A DNA stretch of 40,681 nt from Floccifex porci (GCF_009696175.1 NZ_VUMM01000017.1:1-40681); one strand, 5' to 3'. Positions 1-9,447 are shown, counted from the stretch's first letter. Notes: a model not told the origin generated them from the letters alone. Numbers and translations are program-made.

Positions 1-73
1 ATTGCTTGTATGATATTCCTTGTTTTCGTTTCTTGTAAATTTCGATTTTTTGTTCTCTTGTAAGCTTTCCCAT
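1..73 (-). CDS. IS3-family transposase OrfA, N-terminal fragment
   Basis: Twenty-four codons are visible, reading MGKLTREQKIEIYKKRKQG and then ISYKQ before the window edge. The pattern LTREQKIEIYKKRKQG-S is the first helix of the helix-turn-helix found at the N-terminus of IS3/IS150 OrfA proteins, which bind the element ends and are joined to the OrfB integrase by frameshifting. The start ATG (minus strand, 73-71) has a good Shine-Dalgarno GGAGGTT at 84-90. Only the first part of the gene is present because it runs off the left end of the window. The family call rests on the N-terminal motif and the terminal repeat just upstream. Confidence 0.72.
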   Translation of the reverse strand, partial: MGKLTREQKIEIYKKRKQGISYKQ

Positions 74-119
74 AAAGAAAATGAACCTCCTTAATTGGAA
101 GTCCAATTTTTGGGGTTCA
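1..119 (-). mobile_element. IS3-family element, left end (partial)
   Basis: On the minus strand the sequence begins TGAACCCC-AAAAATTGGAC at position 119 and is followed by an AAGGAGG Shine-Dalgarno site and a transposase start at 73. A similar layout (TGTACCCTCC-AAACTGGACA, AAGGAGGG, ATG) begins at 40560 at the other end of the window. A TG-starting terminal repeat with a short leader before OrfA is the usual form of IS3/IS150-group elements. The body of the element lies outside the window to the left, so length and completeness cannot be judged. The exact tip at 119 is inferred from the TG start and from the similarity to the right-hand element. Confidence 0.7.
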
Positions 120-232
120 TTTCAAAAAAACATATTTCCTTTTATTTTATTTATACAGGGAAATACTTTTACAAAGATAAATTATATAGAATTGATGTGT
201 CAAATCGTGTTTGTCAGGCAGAAAAAGCACAA

Positions 233-592
233 TTGAATTTTACATATTATCCAGTTTATGATGTATTGAAAAAATCTAAATTTCGTGCTTCTTTTCATTT
301 AAAAGAATATGATCAACAATATATAAAAGAAAAGGGAATGGATGTAATGACTAGACATGCCTATGATTTTATTGTTCAGAGATTGAAGTATAAATTGATC
401 AATGATGGAAAACAGACGCCAATGAAAGGGCATCCGGTTTTTATTGCGATGCATGCATGTGCCTGCTGCTGCAGAGGATGCTTACATAAATGGCATCATA
501 TTGATTCAAACATGGTTTTAGAAGAAGAACAGATAAATACAATTGTTTCAATTTTAATCAATTGGATCGTTTTAGAATTAGAATGCATATAA
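233..592 (+). CDS. DUF4186 family protein
   Basis: About 119 residues of unknown function. The recognisable core has FRASFHLKEYDQQYIKEKG, then NDGKQTPMKGHPVFIAMHA, then a Cys-rich segment CACCCRGCLHKWH, then an acidic helix ending in an ILINWI tail. These are the hallmarks of DUF4186, whose members are about 110-120 residues and whose conserved Cys/His cluster suggests metal or redox chemistry that has not been established. The frame stays open upstream into the IS3 terminal repeat (a TTG at 95), so the original N-terminus may have been altered by the insertion. I chose the in-frame TTG at 233 because it gives the family's usual length, but its ribosome binding site is weak and the start is uncertain. 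No neighbour explains its role. Confidence 0.65.
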   Translation: MNFTYYPVYDVLKKSKFRASFHLKEYDQQYIKEKGMDVMTRHAYDFIVQRLKYKLINDGKQTPMKGHPVFIAMHACACCCRGCLHKWHHIDSNMVLEEEQINTIVSILINWIVLELECI

Positions 593-619
593 AAAATGAG
601 AATATTTGTAGGAAAGGGC

Positions 620-648
620 TTTAAAAAATTAAAAAAAAACAATATAAT
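620..648 (+). promoter_or_regulatory. Probable sigma-A promoter of nifJ
   Basis: TTTAAA at 620-625, a 17-base spacer and a perfect TATAAT at 643-648 lie 40 bases before the nifJ start. The -10 box is strong and the -35 box is weak. Confidence 0.45.
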
Positions 649-687
649 TAATTTGTATGTGAAAATAATAAGGAGGAAGTTATTATC

Positions 688-3600
688 ATGCCTAGAGCAA
701 GAAAATCGATGGATGGAAATCAGGCTGCGGCTCATGTTGCGTATGCATATACAGAAGTGGCTGCGATTTATCCAATCACTCCATCAAGTCCAATGGCTGA
801 CTTTGTGGATCAATGGTCTGCTGCTGGATTAAAAAACATTTTTGGTAATCAGGTTGTTGTCAGTGAATTACAATCTGAAGCCGGAGCTGCTGGTGCCGTA
901 CATGGTTCATTGGCAACAGGTGCTTTAACAACTACATTCACTGCATCTCAAGGATTATTATTAATGATTCCTAACATGTATAAAATTGCAGCTGAACAAT
1001 TACCTTGTGTATTTGATGTATCAGCTCGTACAGTTTCTACACATGCATTAAATATTTTTGGAGATCATTCCGATGTTTATGCTTGTCGTCAGACTGGTTT
1101 TGCGATGTTATGTGAAACAAACCCACAGGAAGTTATGGATTTAAGTCCAGTGGCACATTTGGCTGCCTTAGAAGGAAAAGTTCCTTTTATCAACTTCTTT
1201 GATGGATTCCGTACATCTCATGAAATTCAGAAAATTGAAGAATGGGATTACCAGGATTTAAAAGAAATGTGTCCAATGGATGCTGTTAAAGCATTCCGTG
1301 AACATGCTTTAAACCCAGAACACCCAACAATGCGTGGTTCTCATGAAAATGGAGATATTTTCTTCCAGCACCGTGAAGCATGCAATAGCACATACGATGC
1401 TTTACCAGCTGTTGTTGAAAAATACATGGGTAAAATCAATGAAAAATTAGGAACAAATTATGATTTGTTCAATTATTATGGAGCACCAGATGCTGACCGT
1501 GTAATCGTTGCAATGGGTTCTATCAATGACGTAATTGAAGAAGTTATTGATTACTTAACAGCTAAAGGTGAAAAAGTTGGTGTGATCAAAGTTCGTTTAT
1601 ATCGTCCTTGGTCATCTAAACACTTGTTGAAAGTATTGCCTGCTACAGCTAAAAAGGTGGCTGTATTAGACCGTACAAAAGAACCTGGTTCATTAGGAGA
1701 TCCTTTATATCTGGATGTTGCCACAACTTTACGTGAAGCAGGATTAAATGACATCGTATTAAATGGTGGTCGTTATGGATTGGGATCAAAAGATACTCCT
1801 CCTTCAAGTGTATTCGCAATTTATGAAGAACTGAAGAAAGACAATCCAAGACCTCGTTTCACAATTGGTATCGTTGACGATGTCACAAACTTATCTTTAC
1901 CAGAAGTAAAACCAGCTCCAATCACTTCTGCACCTGGAACCGTAGAATGTAAATTCTGGGGATTAGGTGGAGATGGTACAGTTGGTGCCAACAAAAACTC
2001 TACAAAGATCATTGGTGACCATACAGATAAATATATCCAGGCTTATTTCCAGTATGACTCTAAGAAAACAGGAGGAATCACAATTTCTCACTTACGTTTT
2101 GGAGATAACCCAATTCGTTCACCATATTACATCAATCAGGCTGACTTTGTAGCTTGTCATAACCCTTCTTATGTTGTTAAAGGATATAAGATGGTTCAGG
2201 ATGTTAAACCTGGTGGGGTATTCATGATCAACTGTCAGTGGTCAGATGAAGAACTGGAAAAGAATTTGAATGCAGAAGCAAAAAAATATATTGCCGACAA
2301 CAACATTCAGCTGTATACAATCAATGCCATTGATAAAGCCATTGAAATTGGAATGGGTAAACGTACAAATACAATCTTACAGGCTGCATTCTTTAAATTA
2401 GCTAATGTAATGCCAATTGATCAGGCTGTAGATTATATGAAACAGGCAGCTAAAAAATCTTATTCGAAAAAAGGTGATGCTGTCGTAGAAATGAACTATC
2501 GTGCTATTGATGCCGGTGTTGATGCGACTCATAAAGTGGAAGTACCAGCTTCATGGTCTAATCCAGCTCCAGATGCTGCACCTGCAGAATTAAGCGGACG
2601 TCCTAAGACAGTTAAACTGGTAAAAGACATTATGAATCCGGTTGGAATCATGGATGGAGATTCTTTACCAGTATCGGCTTTCGTTGAAAATGCGGATGGA
2701 CAATGGGAAACAGGAGCTTCTGCTTACGAAAAACGTGGAACAGCCGTTATGGTTCCTGCATGGGATGCTTCTAAATGTATTCAATGTAACCAGTGTGCTT
2801 TTGTATGTTCACATGCGACAATTCGTCCATTCTTATTAACAGACCAGGAAGTTGCCAATGGTCCTGAAAATATGGTCGTTGCCGATCTGAAACCAAAAGC
2901 TGGTCAATACAAATACATTATGTCTGTTTCACCATTAGACTGTATGGGATGTGGTGAATGTATCACTGTATGTCCTACAAAAGCCATCGAAATGGTACCT
3001 CAGGCAGATCAGGCAGATCAGCAACCAGTATTTGATTACTTAGTAGCAAATATTTCTAAGAAAGATTCTGGATTTGCCGATACAACAGTTAAAGGTTCTC
3101 AATATAACCAGCCATTGTTAGAATTCTCTGGTTCTTGTGCTGGATGTGCTGAAACTTCATACGCTCGTTTAGTAACACAATTATTTGGTGAACAAATGTA
3201 TATTTCAAACGCAACTGGATGTTCTTCTATCTGGGGTGGACCAGCTGCAACAAGTCCATATACAGTAAATAAAGACACATTAAAAGGACCTGCATGGTCT
3301 AACTCATTGTTCGAAGACAATGCGGAACATGGTTTCGGTATGGCTTTAGGACAAAAAGTATTGCGTGAACAGACAATTGAAAAAGTAGCTGAATTAGCAG
3401 AAAACGGTTCTGAAGAATTAAAAGCAGCTTTTGCTAAATTCCTGGAAACAAAAGACGATACAAAAGCCAATACACCAGCTACAGCTGCATTGGTAGCTGA
3501 AATTGAAAAAGCAGATTCACCACTGGCAAGTGAAATTCTTGAAAAGAAAGATTACTTAGCTAAGAAATCTGTATGGATCTTTGGTGGAGATGGTTGGGCT

Positions 3601-4224
3601 TATGACATCGGATTCGGTGGATTAGACCACGTATTAGCTTCTGGTGAAAACGTAAACGTTATGGTATTCGATACAGAAATGTATTCCAATACTGGTGGAC
3701 AGGCTTCTAAAGCATCTAACGTTGGAGAAGTATGTCAGTTTGCTGCGGCTGGTAAAGAAATGAAGAAAAAATCTTTATCAGAAATCGCAATGAGTTACGG
3801 ATATGTTTATGTAGCTCAGATTGCATTAGGAGCTAACCCTGCTCAGGCAGTTAAATGTATTGCTGAAGCAGAAGCTTACAATGGACCTTCATTAATCATC
3901 GGATACGCTCCATGTGAATTACATGGTATTGCCAAAGGTGGAATGAACCACTGTCAGGATGAAATGAAGAAAGCCGTTGCTGCTGGTTACTGGAACTTAT
4001 TCTCATTTGACCCAGCTAAGAAAGCACAAGGAAAGAACCCATTCACATTAACTTCTAAAGAAGGTAAGTGGGAAGATTACCGTGCATTCTTAATGAATGA
4101 AGCTCGTTACGCTCGTTTAGTAAAACCATTCCCAGAAAGAGCTGAAAGATTGTTCACTAAGAACGAAGAATTAGCTAAAGAACGTTACGAACACTTACAA
4201 AAACTTGTTGAATTATATAAATAA
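688..4224 (+). CDS. nifJ: Pyruvate:ferredoxin (flavodoxin) oxidoreductase
   Basis: This 1178-residue single-chain PFOR oxidises pyruvate with CoA to acetyl-CoA and CO2 in the cytoplasm and passes electrons to ferredoxin or flavodoxin, the central step of anaerobic pyruvate metabolism. The order of domains is the standard one: N-terminal pyruvate-binding region with YPITPSSPMAD; the middle CoA/transketolase-like domains; two [4Fe-4S] ferredoxin motifs, CIQCNQCAFVC from about residue 697 and CMGCGECITVC from about 752; then the TPP-binding domain with SGSCAGCAETSYARL (about 814-828, a third cluster Cys pair) and GGDGWAYDIGFGGLDHV (about 966). The length matches the family. The ATG has a strong AAGGAGGAAG site 8 bases upstream. 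It is transcribed alone, from its own promoter to a strong terminator. Its codon use is markedly richer in optimal codons than its neighbours, which suggests high expression. Confidence 0.97.
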   Translation: MPRARKSMDGNQAAAHVAYAYTEVAAIYPITPSSPMADFVDQWSAAGLKNIFGNQVVVSELQSEAGAAGAVHGSLATGALTTTFTASQGLLLMIPNMYKIAAEQLPCVFDVSARTVSTHALNIFGDHSDVYACRQTGFAMLCETNPQEVMDLSPVAHLAALEGKVPFINFFDGFRTSHEIQKIEEWDYQDLKEMCPMDAVKAFREHALNPEHPTMRGSHENGDIFFQHREACNSTYDALPAVVEKYMGKINEKLGTNYDLFNYYGAPDADRVIVAMGSINDVIEEVIDYLTAKGEKVGVIKVRLYRPWSSKHLLKVLPATAKKVAVLDRTKEPGSLGDPLYLDVATTLREAGLNDIVLNGGRYGLGSKDTPPSSVFAIYEELKKDNPRPRFTIGIVDDVTNLSLPEVKPAPITSAPGTVECKFWGLGGDGTVGANKNSTKIIGDHTDKYIQAYFQYDSKKTGGITISHLRFGDNPIRSPYYINQADFVACHNPSYVVKGYKMVQDVKPGGVFMINCQWSDEELEKNLNAEAKKYIADNNIQLYTINAIDKAIEIGMGKRTNTILQAAFFKLANVMPIDQAVDYMKQAAKKSYSKKGDAVVEMNYRAIDAGVDATHKVEVPASWSNPAPDAAPAELSGRPKTVKLVKDIMNPVGIMDGDSLPVSAFVENADGQWETGASAYEKRGTAVMVPAWDASKCIQCNQCAFVCSHATIRPFLLTDQEVANGPENMVVADLKPKAGQYKYIMSVSPLDCMGCGECITVCPTKAIEMVPQADQADQQPVFDYLVANISKKDSGFADTTVKGSQYNQPLLEFSGSCAGCAETSYARLVTQLFGEQMYISNATGCSSIWGGPAATSPYTVNKDTLKGPAWSNSLFEDNAEHGFGMALGQKVLREQTIEKVAELAENGSEELKAAFAKFLETKDDTKANTPATAALVAEIEKADSPLASEILEKKDYLAKKSVWIFGGDGWAYDIGFGGLDHVLASGENVNVMVFDTEMYSNTGGQASKASNVGEVCQFAAAGKEMKKKSLSEIAMSYGYVYVAQIALGANPAQAVKCIAEAEAYNGPSLIIGYAPCELHGIAKGGMNHCQDEMKKAVAAGYWNLFSFDPAKKAQGKNPFTLTSKEGKWEDYRAFLMNEARYARLVKPFPERAERLFTKNEELAKERYEHLQKLVELYK

Positions 4225-4230
4225 AGTTTT

Positions 4231-4259
4231 ATGCCTGTAGATTCTACAGGCTTTTTTTT
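4231..4259 (+). terminator. Rho-independent terminator of nifJ
   Basis: GCCTGTAGA and TCTACAGGC form a near-perfect hairpin immediately followed by eight T residues, 8 bases after the nifJ stop. Confidence 0.9.
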
Positions 4260-4281
4260 GTATTATTAAAAAGGTGAGATT

Positions 4282-4968
4282 ATGAAATTTATGTTTGATT
4301 GTGATGACACTTTATACAATTGTCAACAGCCATTTATAAATGCTGTTGAAACTGTATTGCCAGAATTGTTAAAAATGGATATTTCTTCTTTATATGATTT
4401 ATATCGTAAAAAAGGAGATGAAATGTTTGATTCCATTCAGGATGGTTCACTGAATCCTTATACAGCAGGTATTTATCGTATATTGAATACTTTAAAGGAT
4501 ATACAGATTGATATTCCCTATTCAAAAGCAGAAACGTTTCAGAAAATATATAAAGAGAATCAGTATCGTATTCAAATGGATCCAGAATTTAAAGAATATC
4601 TTATAAATCATAAACATCAGTATGCGATATTAACCAATGGAGAAAATAATCATCAGAGAAATAAATGTAAAGCTTTGCAGGTGGAAGATTTTGTGGATCC
4701 ACTAAATATTTTTACTTCTGGTCAGATTGGTTATGCCAAACCGGATGTTAGAGCTTTTCATAAAGTATTGGAAGCAATGAATGAAAAAAGTGAAGACTGG
4801 TATTATATAGGAGACAATTATAAAAATGATATGGAGGGTGCTAAAAAAGCAGGACTGAAAACCATTCATTTCAATCGTCATCATACATTAGAAGGTCCAT
4901 GCAGTGATTATGTTGTATATTCAGAACTTGAATTAATGAAGCTAATGGATACATTCAATCGATTTTAA
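4282..4968 (+). CDS. HAD-superfamily hydrolase (YjjG-like phosphatase)
   Basis: A 228-residue cytoplasmic phosphatase of the haloacid dehalogenase superfamily. Motif I is FDCDDTLYN at the N-terminus (nucleophile Asp and the +2 acid Asp), motif II is ILTNG near residue 114, motif III Lys is in YAKPD near 153, and motif IV is GDNYKNDMEGAKKAG near 176, which supplies the Mg-binding acids. A helical cap lies between motifs I and II. This resembles YjjG/PynA nucleotide phosphatases, but substrate cannot be assigned from sequence. The start has AAGGTGAG upstream. The gene follows the nifJ terminator with only about 20 bases and may open the run of genes up to 9447. Confidence 0.85.
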   Translation: MKFMFDCDDTLYNCQQPFINAVETVLPELLKMDISSLYDLYRKKGDEMFDSIQDGSLNPYTAGIYRILNTLKDIQIDIPYSKAETFQKIYKENQYRIQMDPEFKEYLINHKHQYAILTNGENNHQRNKCKALQVEDFVDPLNIFTSGQIGYAKPDVRAFHKVLEAMNEKSEDWYYIGDNYKNDMEGAKKAGLKTIHFNRHHTLEGPCSDYVVYSELELMKLMDTFNRF

Positions 4969-5009
4969 TTATAAAATATGATATATTAATAATCTGAAAG
5001 GATAAAATT

Positions 5010-5849
5010 ATGTATATTTCAACCATTCATCAATTTGAATCTATACCGATATTAAAACAAAATGGAATTGATGCGATTATTGTAGGAATTCCAGATTTTT
5101 CAATAAGAAACTGTAATACCGTTTCTTTAGAAGATCTGAAGATCTGGAAAAAGGAATGTGATCGAAACAATTTAAAATTATATATCAATTTTCTTAAACT
5201 GATTCATGAACAGGAATTAGAAGAAGTAGAATTGACTTTGTCTTATTTAAAGGAAATAAAGGTGGATGGAATCTACTTTGCGGATGAAGGGATTTTGTAT
5301 ATCGCAAAAAAGCTTCATATGGAATCCATTTGTATTTACCAGCCAGAAACATTGATTACCAATTCAAATGATATTTTATTTTATTTAAATGAGGGAATAC
5401 AAAGTGTCAGTCTGGCTCATGAATTATCTTTAGAAGAAATAAGAAAAATTGCTTCAAAAAATCATTCATTTGAAATATTAATATCTGGATATTATTCCAT
5501 TTTATATTCCAGAAGACCTTTGATTTCGAATTATTTTAAAGCCATTCAAAAAGAAAAAGAGAAAGAACAATATACCCTTATTGAATCCACTCGTACTGGT
5601 AAAATGCCAATAGTGGAAGATGAAAATGGAACATATATTTTTAGTGAACAGCCTGTTGAAAGCTATGATCAGCTTGAAGAATTAAAGAAATTGAATATAG
5701 AACGTTTCCGTATCGATTCTATCTTCTTTGATGATCAGTGGACCATTGATGTATTAAGATCTTATCTTGAAAAGAAAAATTATATACCTGGATGTTCAAA
5801 ATGGTATTACCAGGAATCTATAAAAAAGAAGGAGAAAAAAGATGAATAA
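5010..5849 (+). CDS. trhP1: U32-family protein, TrhP1/YrrN-like
   Basis: A 279-residue TIM-barrel-like protein of the peptidase U32 family. It overlaps by 8 bases a second, longer U32 gene, exactly as yrrN-yrrO (trhP1-trhP2) are paired in Bacillus. In that organism the pair is reported to take part in prephenate-dependent hydroxylation of U34 in certain tRNAs. The region matching the U32 signature reads ILISGYYSILYSRRPLISNY and lacks the cysteines found in the partner, so this subunit is probably not the Fe-S bearing one. It is somewhat shorter than Bacillus YrrN (about 300 residues). The symbol rests on pairing and size; the biochemical role is inferred by homology. Confidence 0.7.
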   Translation: MYISTIHQFESIPILKQNGIDAIIVGIPDFSIRNCNTVSLEDLKIWKKECDRNNLKLYINFLKLIHEQELEEVELTLSYLKEIKVDGIYFADEGILYIAKKLHMESICIYQPETLITNSNDILFYLNEGIQSVSLAHELSLEEIRKIASKNHSFEILISGYYSILYSRRPLISNYFKAIQKEKEKEQYTLIESTRTGKMPIVEDENGTYIFSEQPVESYDQLEELKKLNIERFRIDSIFFDDQWTIDVLRSYLEKKNYIPGCSKWYYQESIKKKEKKDE

Positions 5850-7044
5850 AATTGAACTGTTAGCTCCTGCTGGAAACCTGGAAAAAGCGAAAATTGCGAT
5901 TTTATATGGAGCCGATGCGGTTTATATTGGAGGCAAACAATTCTCTTTGCGTTCCAGGGCTTCTAATTTTTCATTGGGAGAAATTAAAGAACTAGTGGAT
6001 TTTGCCAATGCACATCATTCACACGTTCATGTTACGGTTAATATGCTGCCTCATGAAGACGATCTGGATGGGTTAGAAGAATATTTAAAAAAATTAGATG
6101 AAATTGGTATTCATGCCATTATTGTAGCCAGTCCTTCGATTATGATGCTGGCAAAAAGATTAAATGTGTCTTACCAGGTACATGTCTCTACACAGCATTC
6201 ATCAACCAATTCCAAAGCGGTATCTTTCTGGAAAGAAAAAGGAATGGATAGAGTGGTACTGGCAAGAGAATGTCAAATGGAACAGATTGAAGAAATCTGT
6301 AAAAAAAATATATTGCCAATTGAAGTTTTTATTCATGGAGGTATGTGTATTTCTTATTCAGGTAGATGTGTTTTAAGCAATCATATGACATTAAGAGATG
6401 CCAATCGGGGAGGTTGTGCACAAAGCTGTCGATGGAAATATCATTTAATGGATTCAAACAGGGAAGTCAGTGATCCTCATAATTTATTTTCAATGAGTTC
6501 AAAAGACTTGCAGGCCGTTGATTTTATTGAATCGTTTATAAAAATGGGCGTTGCTTCTTTAAAAATTGAAGGAAGAATGAAATCCAGTTATTATCTGGCA
6601 ACTGTTGTTTCTTCTTATCGGCGTTTAATTGATTCCATTTATGAAAATGGCTATGCTTCAAAAGATATTATTGAACAGACAAAAAGAGAAATCGCAAAAG
6701 CGGAAAATCGTATGACCGGGCCTGGATTTTATAAAGGAATTCCAGATGAGAAAGTACAGCTTTATCAGGATCATGATGAAACGGTTACACAGGAATATGT
6801 GGCCTATGTACTGGATTATGATACAGATTCAAATTTTGCGACTTTACAGGTAAAAAATCATTTTGTTCCGGAGGGAACCTTTGAAATATTTGGACCTCAT
6901 ATTGTATCTACAAAAGTTTATATAGGAAGTGTATACGATGATAAAGATCAGCTTGTGGATATATGTAATAAACCAATGCAGATTGTGAAAACGAAATGGT
7001 CAGGTCCAATTGAAAAATATGCGATGATTCGAAAGATTCGATAG
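5842..7044 (+). CDS. trhP2: U32-family protein, TrhP2/YrrO-like (tRNA hydroxylation)
   Basis: A 400-residue U32-family protein. The N-terminus ELLAPAGNLEKAKIAILYGA leads into GADAVYIGG, and the U32 signature is intact: EVFIHGGMCISYSGRCVLSN near residues 165-184, followed by RGGCAQSCRWKY, which provides four cysteines suited to an Fe-S cluster. KIEGRMKSSYYLATVV follows, and a C-terminal beta-barrel-like extension completes the length normal for YrrO/YegQ. Family members once called collagenase-like proteases are now linked to ho5U34 formation in tRNA. The gene starts inside the end of trhP1 after AAGGAGAAAAAAG and lies 13 bases before proS, so the three genes are probably co-transcribed, which agrees with a tRNA-related role. 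Confidence 0.85.
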   Translation: MNKIELLAPAGNLEKAKIAILYGADAVYIGGKQFSLRSRASNFSLGEIKELVDFANAHHSHVHVTVNMLPHEDDLDGLEEYLKKLDEIGIHAIIVASPSIMMLAKRLNVSYQVHVSTQHSSTNSKAVSFWKEKGMDRVVLARECQMEQIEEICKKNILPIEVFIHGGMCISYSGRCVLSNHMTLRDANRGGCAQSCRWKYHLMDSNREVSDPHNLFSMSSKDLQAVDFIESFIKMGVASLKIEGRMKSSYYLATVVSSYRRLIDSIYENGYASKDIIEQTKREIAKAENRMTGPGFYKGIPDEKVQLYQDHDETVTQEYVAYVLDYDTDSNFATLQVKNHFVPEGTFEIFGPHIVSTKVYIGSVYDDKDQLVDICNKPMQIVKTKWSGPIEKYAMIRKIR

Positions 7045-7057
7045 AAAGAAGGTAATT

Positions 7058-8749
7058 ATGAAATTAAGCAAAAGTTTTTTTTATACATTAAGAGAAAATG
7101 CGAAAGATGAAGACAGCATTTCCAGTAATTTACTGGTGCGTTCGGGTATGATCAAAAAAACATCTAATGGGATCTATATGATTATGCCAATGGGAAAGAA
7201 AGTACTTTCTAAAATAGAAAACATAATTCGTGAAGAAATGGATGCCAAAGAGGCACAGGAACTTTTGATGCCTGCTTTAATTCCAGAAGATGTATATATT
7301 CAATCTGGAAGAAGAGAAGCTTTTGGTTCCAATATGTTCAGTTTAAACGATCGTTATGATAAACGATATGTATTAGGACCAACACATGAAGAATTGTTTA
7401 CTTTAGCAGCTTCTATGAATGGAAAAAGCTATAAAGATTTTCCTTATAATTTATATCAGATTCAGACTAAATATCGAGATGAAACAAGACCTCGCTATGG
7501 TCTGATACGTGTACGTGAATTCATTATGAAAGATGCATATTCTTTTGATATAGATTCAAATGGACTGGATGAATCTTATGTGAAAATGTACGATGCTTAT
7601 TGTCGTATTTTTGATCGACTGAGATTAAATTATAAAATTGTAAAGGCCGATACAGGGGCAATGGGTGGATTATTAAGTGAAGAATACCAGGCAATCAGTC
7701 AGATTGGAGAAGATGTAGTTGTAGGATGCCAAAACTGTGACTTTTCAAGCAATTTGGAGATTACAGAAGTTTTAGACGTGATGGAAGATGATCCGGCTCA
7801 AATGTTAGAAAAAGAAGTTGTATACACACCCGATGCGAAAACCATTGAAGAAGTGGCTGCTTTCTTTGGGAAAAGCACAAAAGATTTTGTCAAGACACTG
7901 GTTTATAGTGTGGATGGAAAAACATATGCTTTCTGTATTCCTGGAAATCGCGAATTAAATGAAACAAAAGTATTAAAGGCTTTGCATGCCAATGAAATGG
8001 AACTGGCTTCTTTTGAAGAAGTGGAAAGAGTAACGCATGCAAAAGTAGGCTTTGCAGGCCCTGTAGGAATTGATTGTCCAGTTTATATGGATCGTCAGAT
8101 TACACATATGAAAAACTTTATCGTAGGGGCCAATAAAAGTGACCATCATATGATCAATGTAAACTGTAAAGATTTTGAACCTGTTTCTATTTTGGATTTA
8201 TGTCAGGTACAGGAAGGAGATATCTGTCCAAAATGTCATAAGAAATTGATTTTTGATCATGGAATTGAAGTGGGAAATTTATTTAAACTAGGTACAAAGT
8301 ATTCAAAAACAATGAATTTATATTACACTGACCAGAATAACCAGTTACAGCCTGTTTGGATGGGATGTTATGGAATTGGATTGGAAAGATGTATGGCAGC
8401 TGTAGTGGAACAGCATCATGATGAAGCAGGAATTATCTGGCCTGAAGAAATTGCTCCTTTTAAAGTTGCCATTGTACAGATTTCAGATAAAGATGAAAAT
8501 CAGTGTAAAGTAGCCAGTGAAATGTATGATTATTGTATTTCAAAAGGATATGATGTATTATATGATGACCGTAAAGAAAGACCGGGCGTTAAATTCAAAG
8601 ATATGGAATTAATTGGAATCCCTTATCGTTTTACGGTAGGAAGAAAAGCCAGTGAAGGAATTGTTGAATTTGTTTCTCGTTATGATAATGAGAAAAAAGA
8701 AATGACAATTCCGGAAGCTCTTCAATTTTTAGATGAAAAATATAAATAG
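7058..8749 (+). CDS. proS: Prolyl-tRNA synthetase (bacterial type)
   Basis: A 563-residue class II aminoacyl-tRNA synthetase that charges tRNA-Pro. The catalytic core shows motif 2 as RPRYGLIRVREFIMKDAY (from about residue 134) and motif 3 as GCYGIGLERCMAAVVEQ (about 435). Between them lies the YbaK-like editing insertion that removes mischarged Ala, with IPGNRELNETKVLKAL and FAGPVGI; it is flanked by the Cys pairs CQNC and CPKC. The C-terminal anticodon-binding domain contains YDDRKERPGVKFKDMELIG. Length and domain order are those of ordinary bacterial ProRS. No T-box leader fits in the 13 bases separating it from trhP2, so expression depends on the upstream promoter. Confidence 0.97.
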   Translation: MKLSKSFFYTLRENAKDEDSISSNLLVRSGMIKKTSNGIYMIMPMGKKVLSKIENIIREEMDAKEAQELLMPALIPEDVYIQSGRREAFGSNMFSLNDRYDKRYVLGPTHEELFTLAASMNGKSYKDFPYNLYQIQTKYRDETRPRYGLIRVREFIMKDAYSFDIDSNGLDESYVKMYDAYCRIFDRLRLNYKIVKADTGAMGGLLSEEYQAISQIGEDVVVGCQNCDFSSNLEITEVLDVMEDDPAQMLEKEVVYTPDAKTIEEVAAFFGKSTKDFVKTLVYSVDGKTYAFCIPGNRELNETKVLKALHANEMELASFEEVERVTHAKVGFAGPVGIDCPVYMDRQITHMKNFIVGANKSDHHMINVNCKDFEPVSILDLCQVQEGDICPKCHKKLIFDHGIEVGNLFKLGTKYSKTMNLYYTDQNNQLQPVWMGCYGIGLERCMAAVVEQHHDEAGIIWPEEIAPFKVAIVQISDKDENQCKVASEMYDYCISKGYDVLYDDRKERPGVKFKDMELIGIPYRFTVGRKASEGIVEFVSRYDNEKKEMTIPEALQFLDEKYK

Positions 8750-8763
8750 AAAGAAGTGATTGT

Positions 8764-9447
8764 ATGAATGAGAATACATGGAATTCTCGTGTATCACAAC
8801 ATTCTCTTGTTGTGACTTTTGTCTGGATGGTAATTGGATTGCTGATTAGTGCCATTACATCCATTGTCTTTATTTCATCTGGATTTGTTTATTATTTCTT
8901 TACTTCAGGATTTTTAAGTATATTGCTGATGGTTGCTCAGATTGCTATCGTCATTGCCTTTAGTGCGCTTTTATATAGAGCCAGTTCTTCAACTTTAAAA
9001 GGACTGTTTATCTTATATTCGTTTACATTAGGAATTTCATTGACTCCAACTTTTCTATATTATGGATTAGGGATGGCTTATATTGCCTTTATTGTTACAG
9101 CTATCTATTTTGGATCTCTTGCAATCATTGGTTTTACAACAAAAAAAGATCTGACAAGTCTGGGTGTAATCTGTACCGGTGCTTTGATGGCATTGATTCT
9201 TTCCCAATTGATTTTAATGATTTTCCATGTTGCTGCTTTTGAAAGAGTCATCTGTTTTATTGGACTTCTGATATTTACAGGAATCACAATATGGGATATG
9301 AAACGTTTAAATCAATTGCTGTATTACAATGGTGGTATGGTTAGTGATGATTCAATTTCCATCTTTATGGCATTGCAGCTGTATTTGGATTTTATCAATA
9401 TTTTCTTATATGTTTTAAGATTATTGGGAAGTCGAAGAAACAATTAA
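8764..9447 (+). CDS. Bax inhibitor-1/YccA-family membrane protein
   Basis: A 227-residue integral membrane protein with seven hydrophobic segments separated by very short loops. The C-terminal segment contains ALQLYLDFINIFLYVLRLLG, the signature of the BI-1/YccA (UPF0005) family, preceded by the WDMKRL loop. Some members conduct Ca2+ in a pH-dependent manner, and in bacteria they have been tied to FtsH control, but the role here is unknown. The N-terminal 25 residues are polar and cytosolic. It starts 14 bases after proS and ends the run at a terminator. Confidence 0.85.
   Translation: MNENTWNSRVSQHSLVVTFVWMVIGLLISAITSIVFISSGFVYYFFTSGFLSILLMVAQIAIVIAFSALLYRASSSTLKGLFILYSFTLGISLTPTFLYYGLGMAYIAFIVTAIYFGSLAIIGFTTKKDLTSLGVICTGALMALILSQLILMIFHVAAFERVICFIGLLIFTGITIWDMKRLNQLLYYNGGMVSDDSISIFMALQLYLDFINIFLYVLRLLGSRRNN

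Noticed and set aside
3099-3470. Long open frame antisense to nifJ
   Set aside because: It is wholly inside a strongly coding gene, has no ribosome binding site and no recognisable domain; it follows from codon bias on the other strand.
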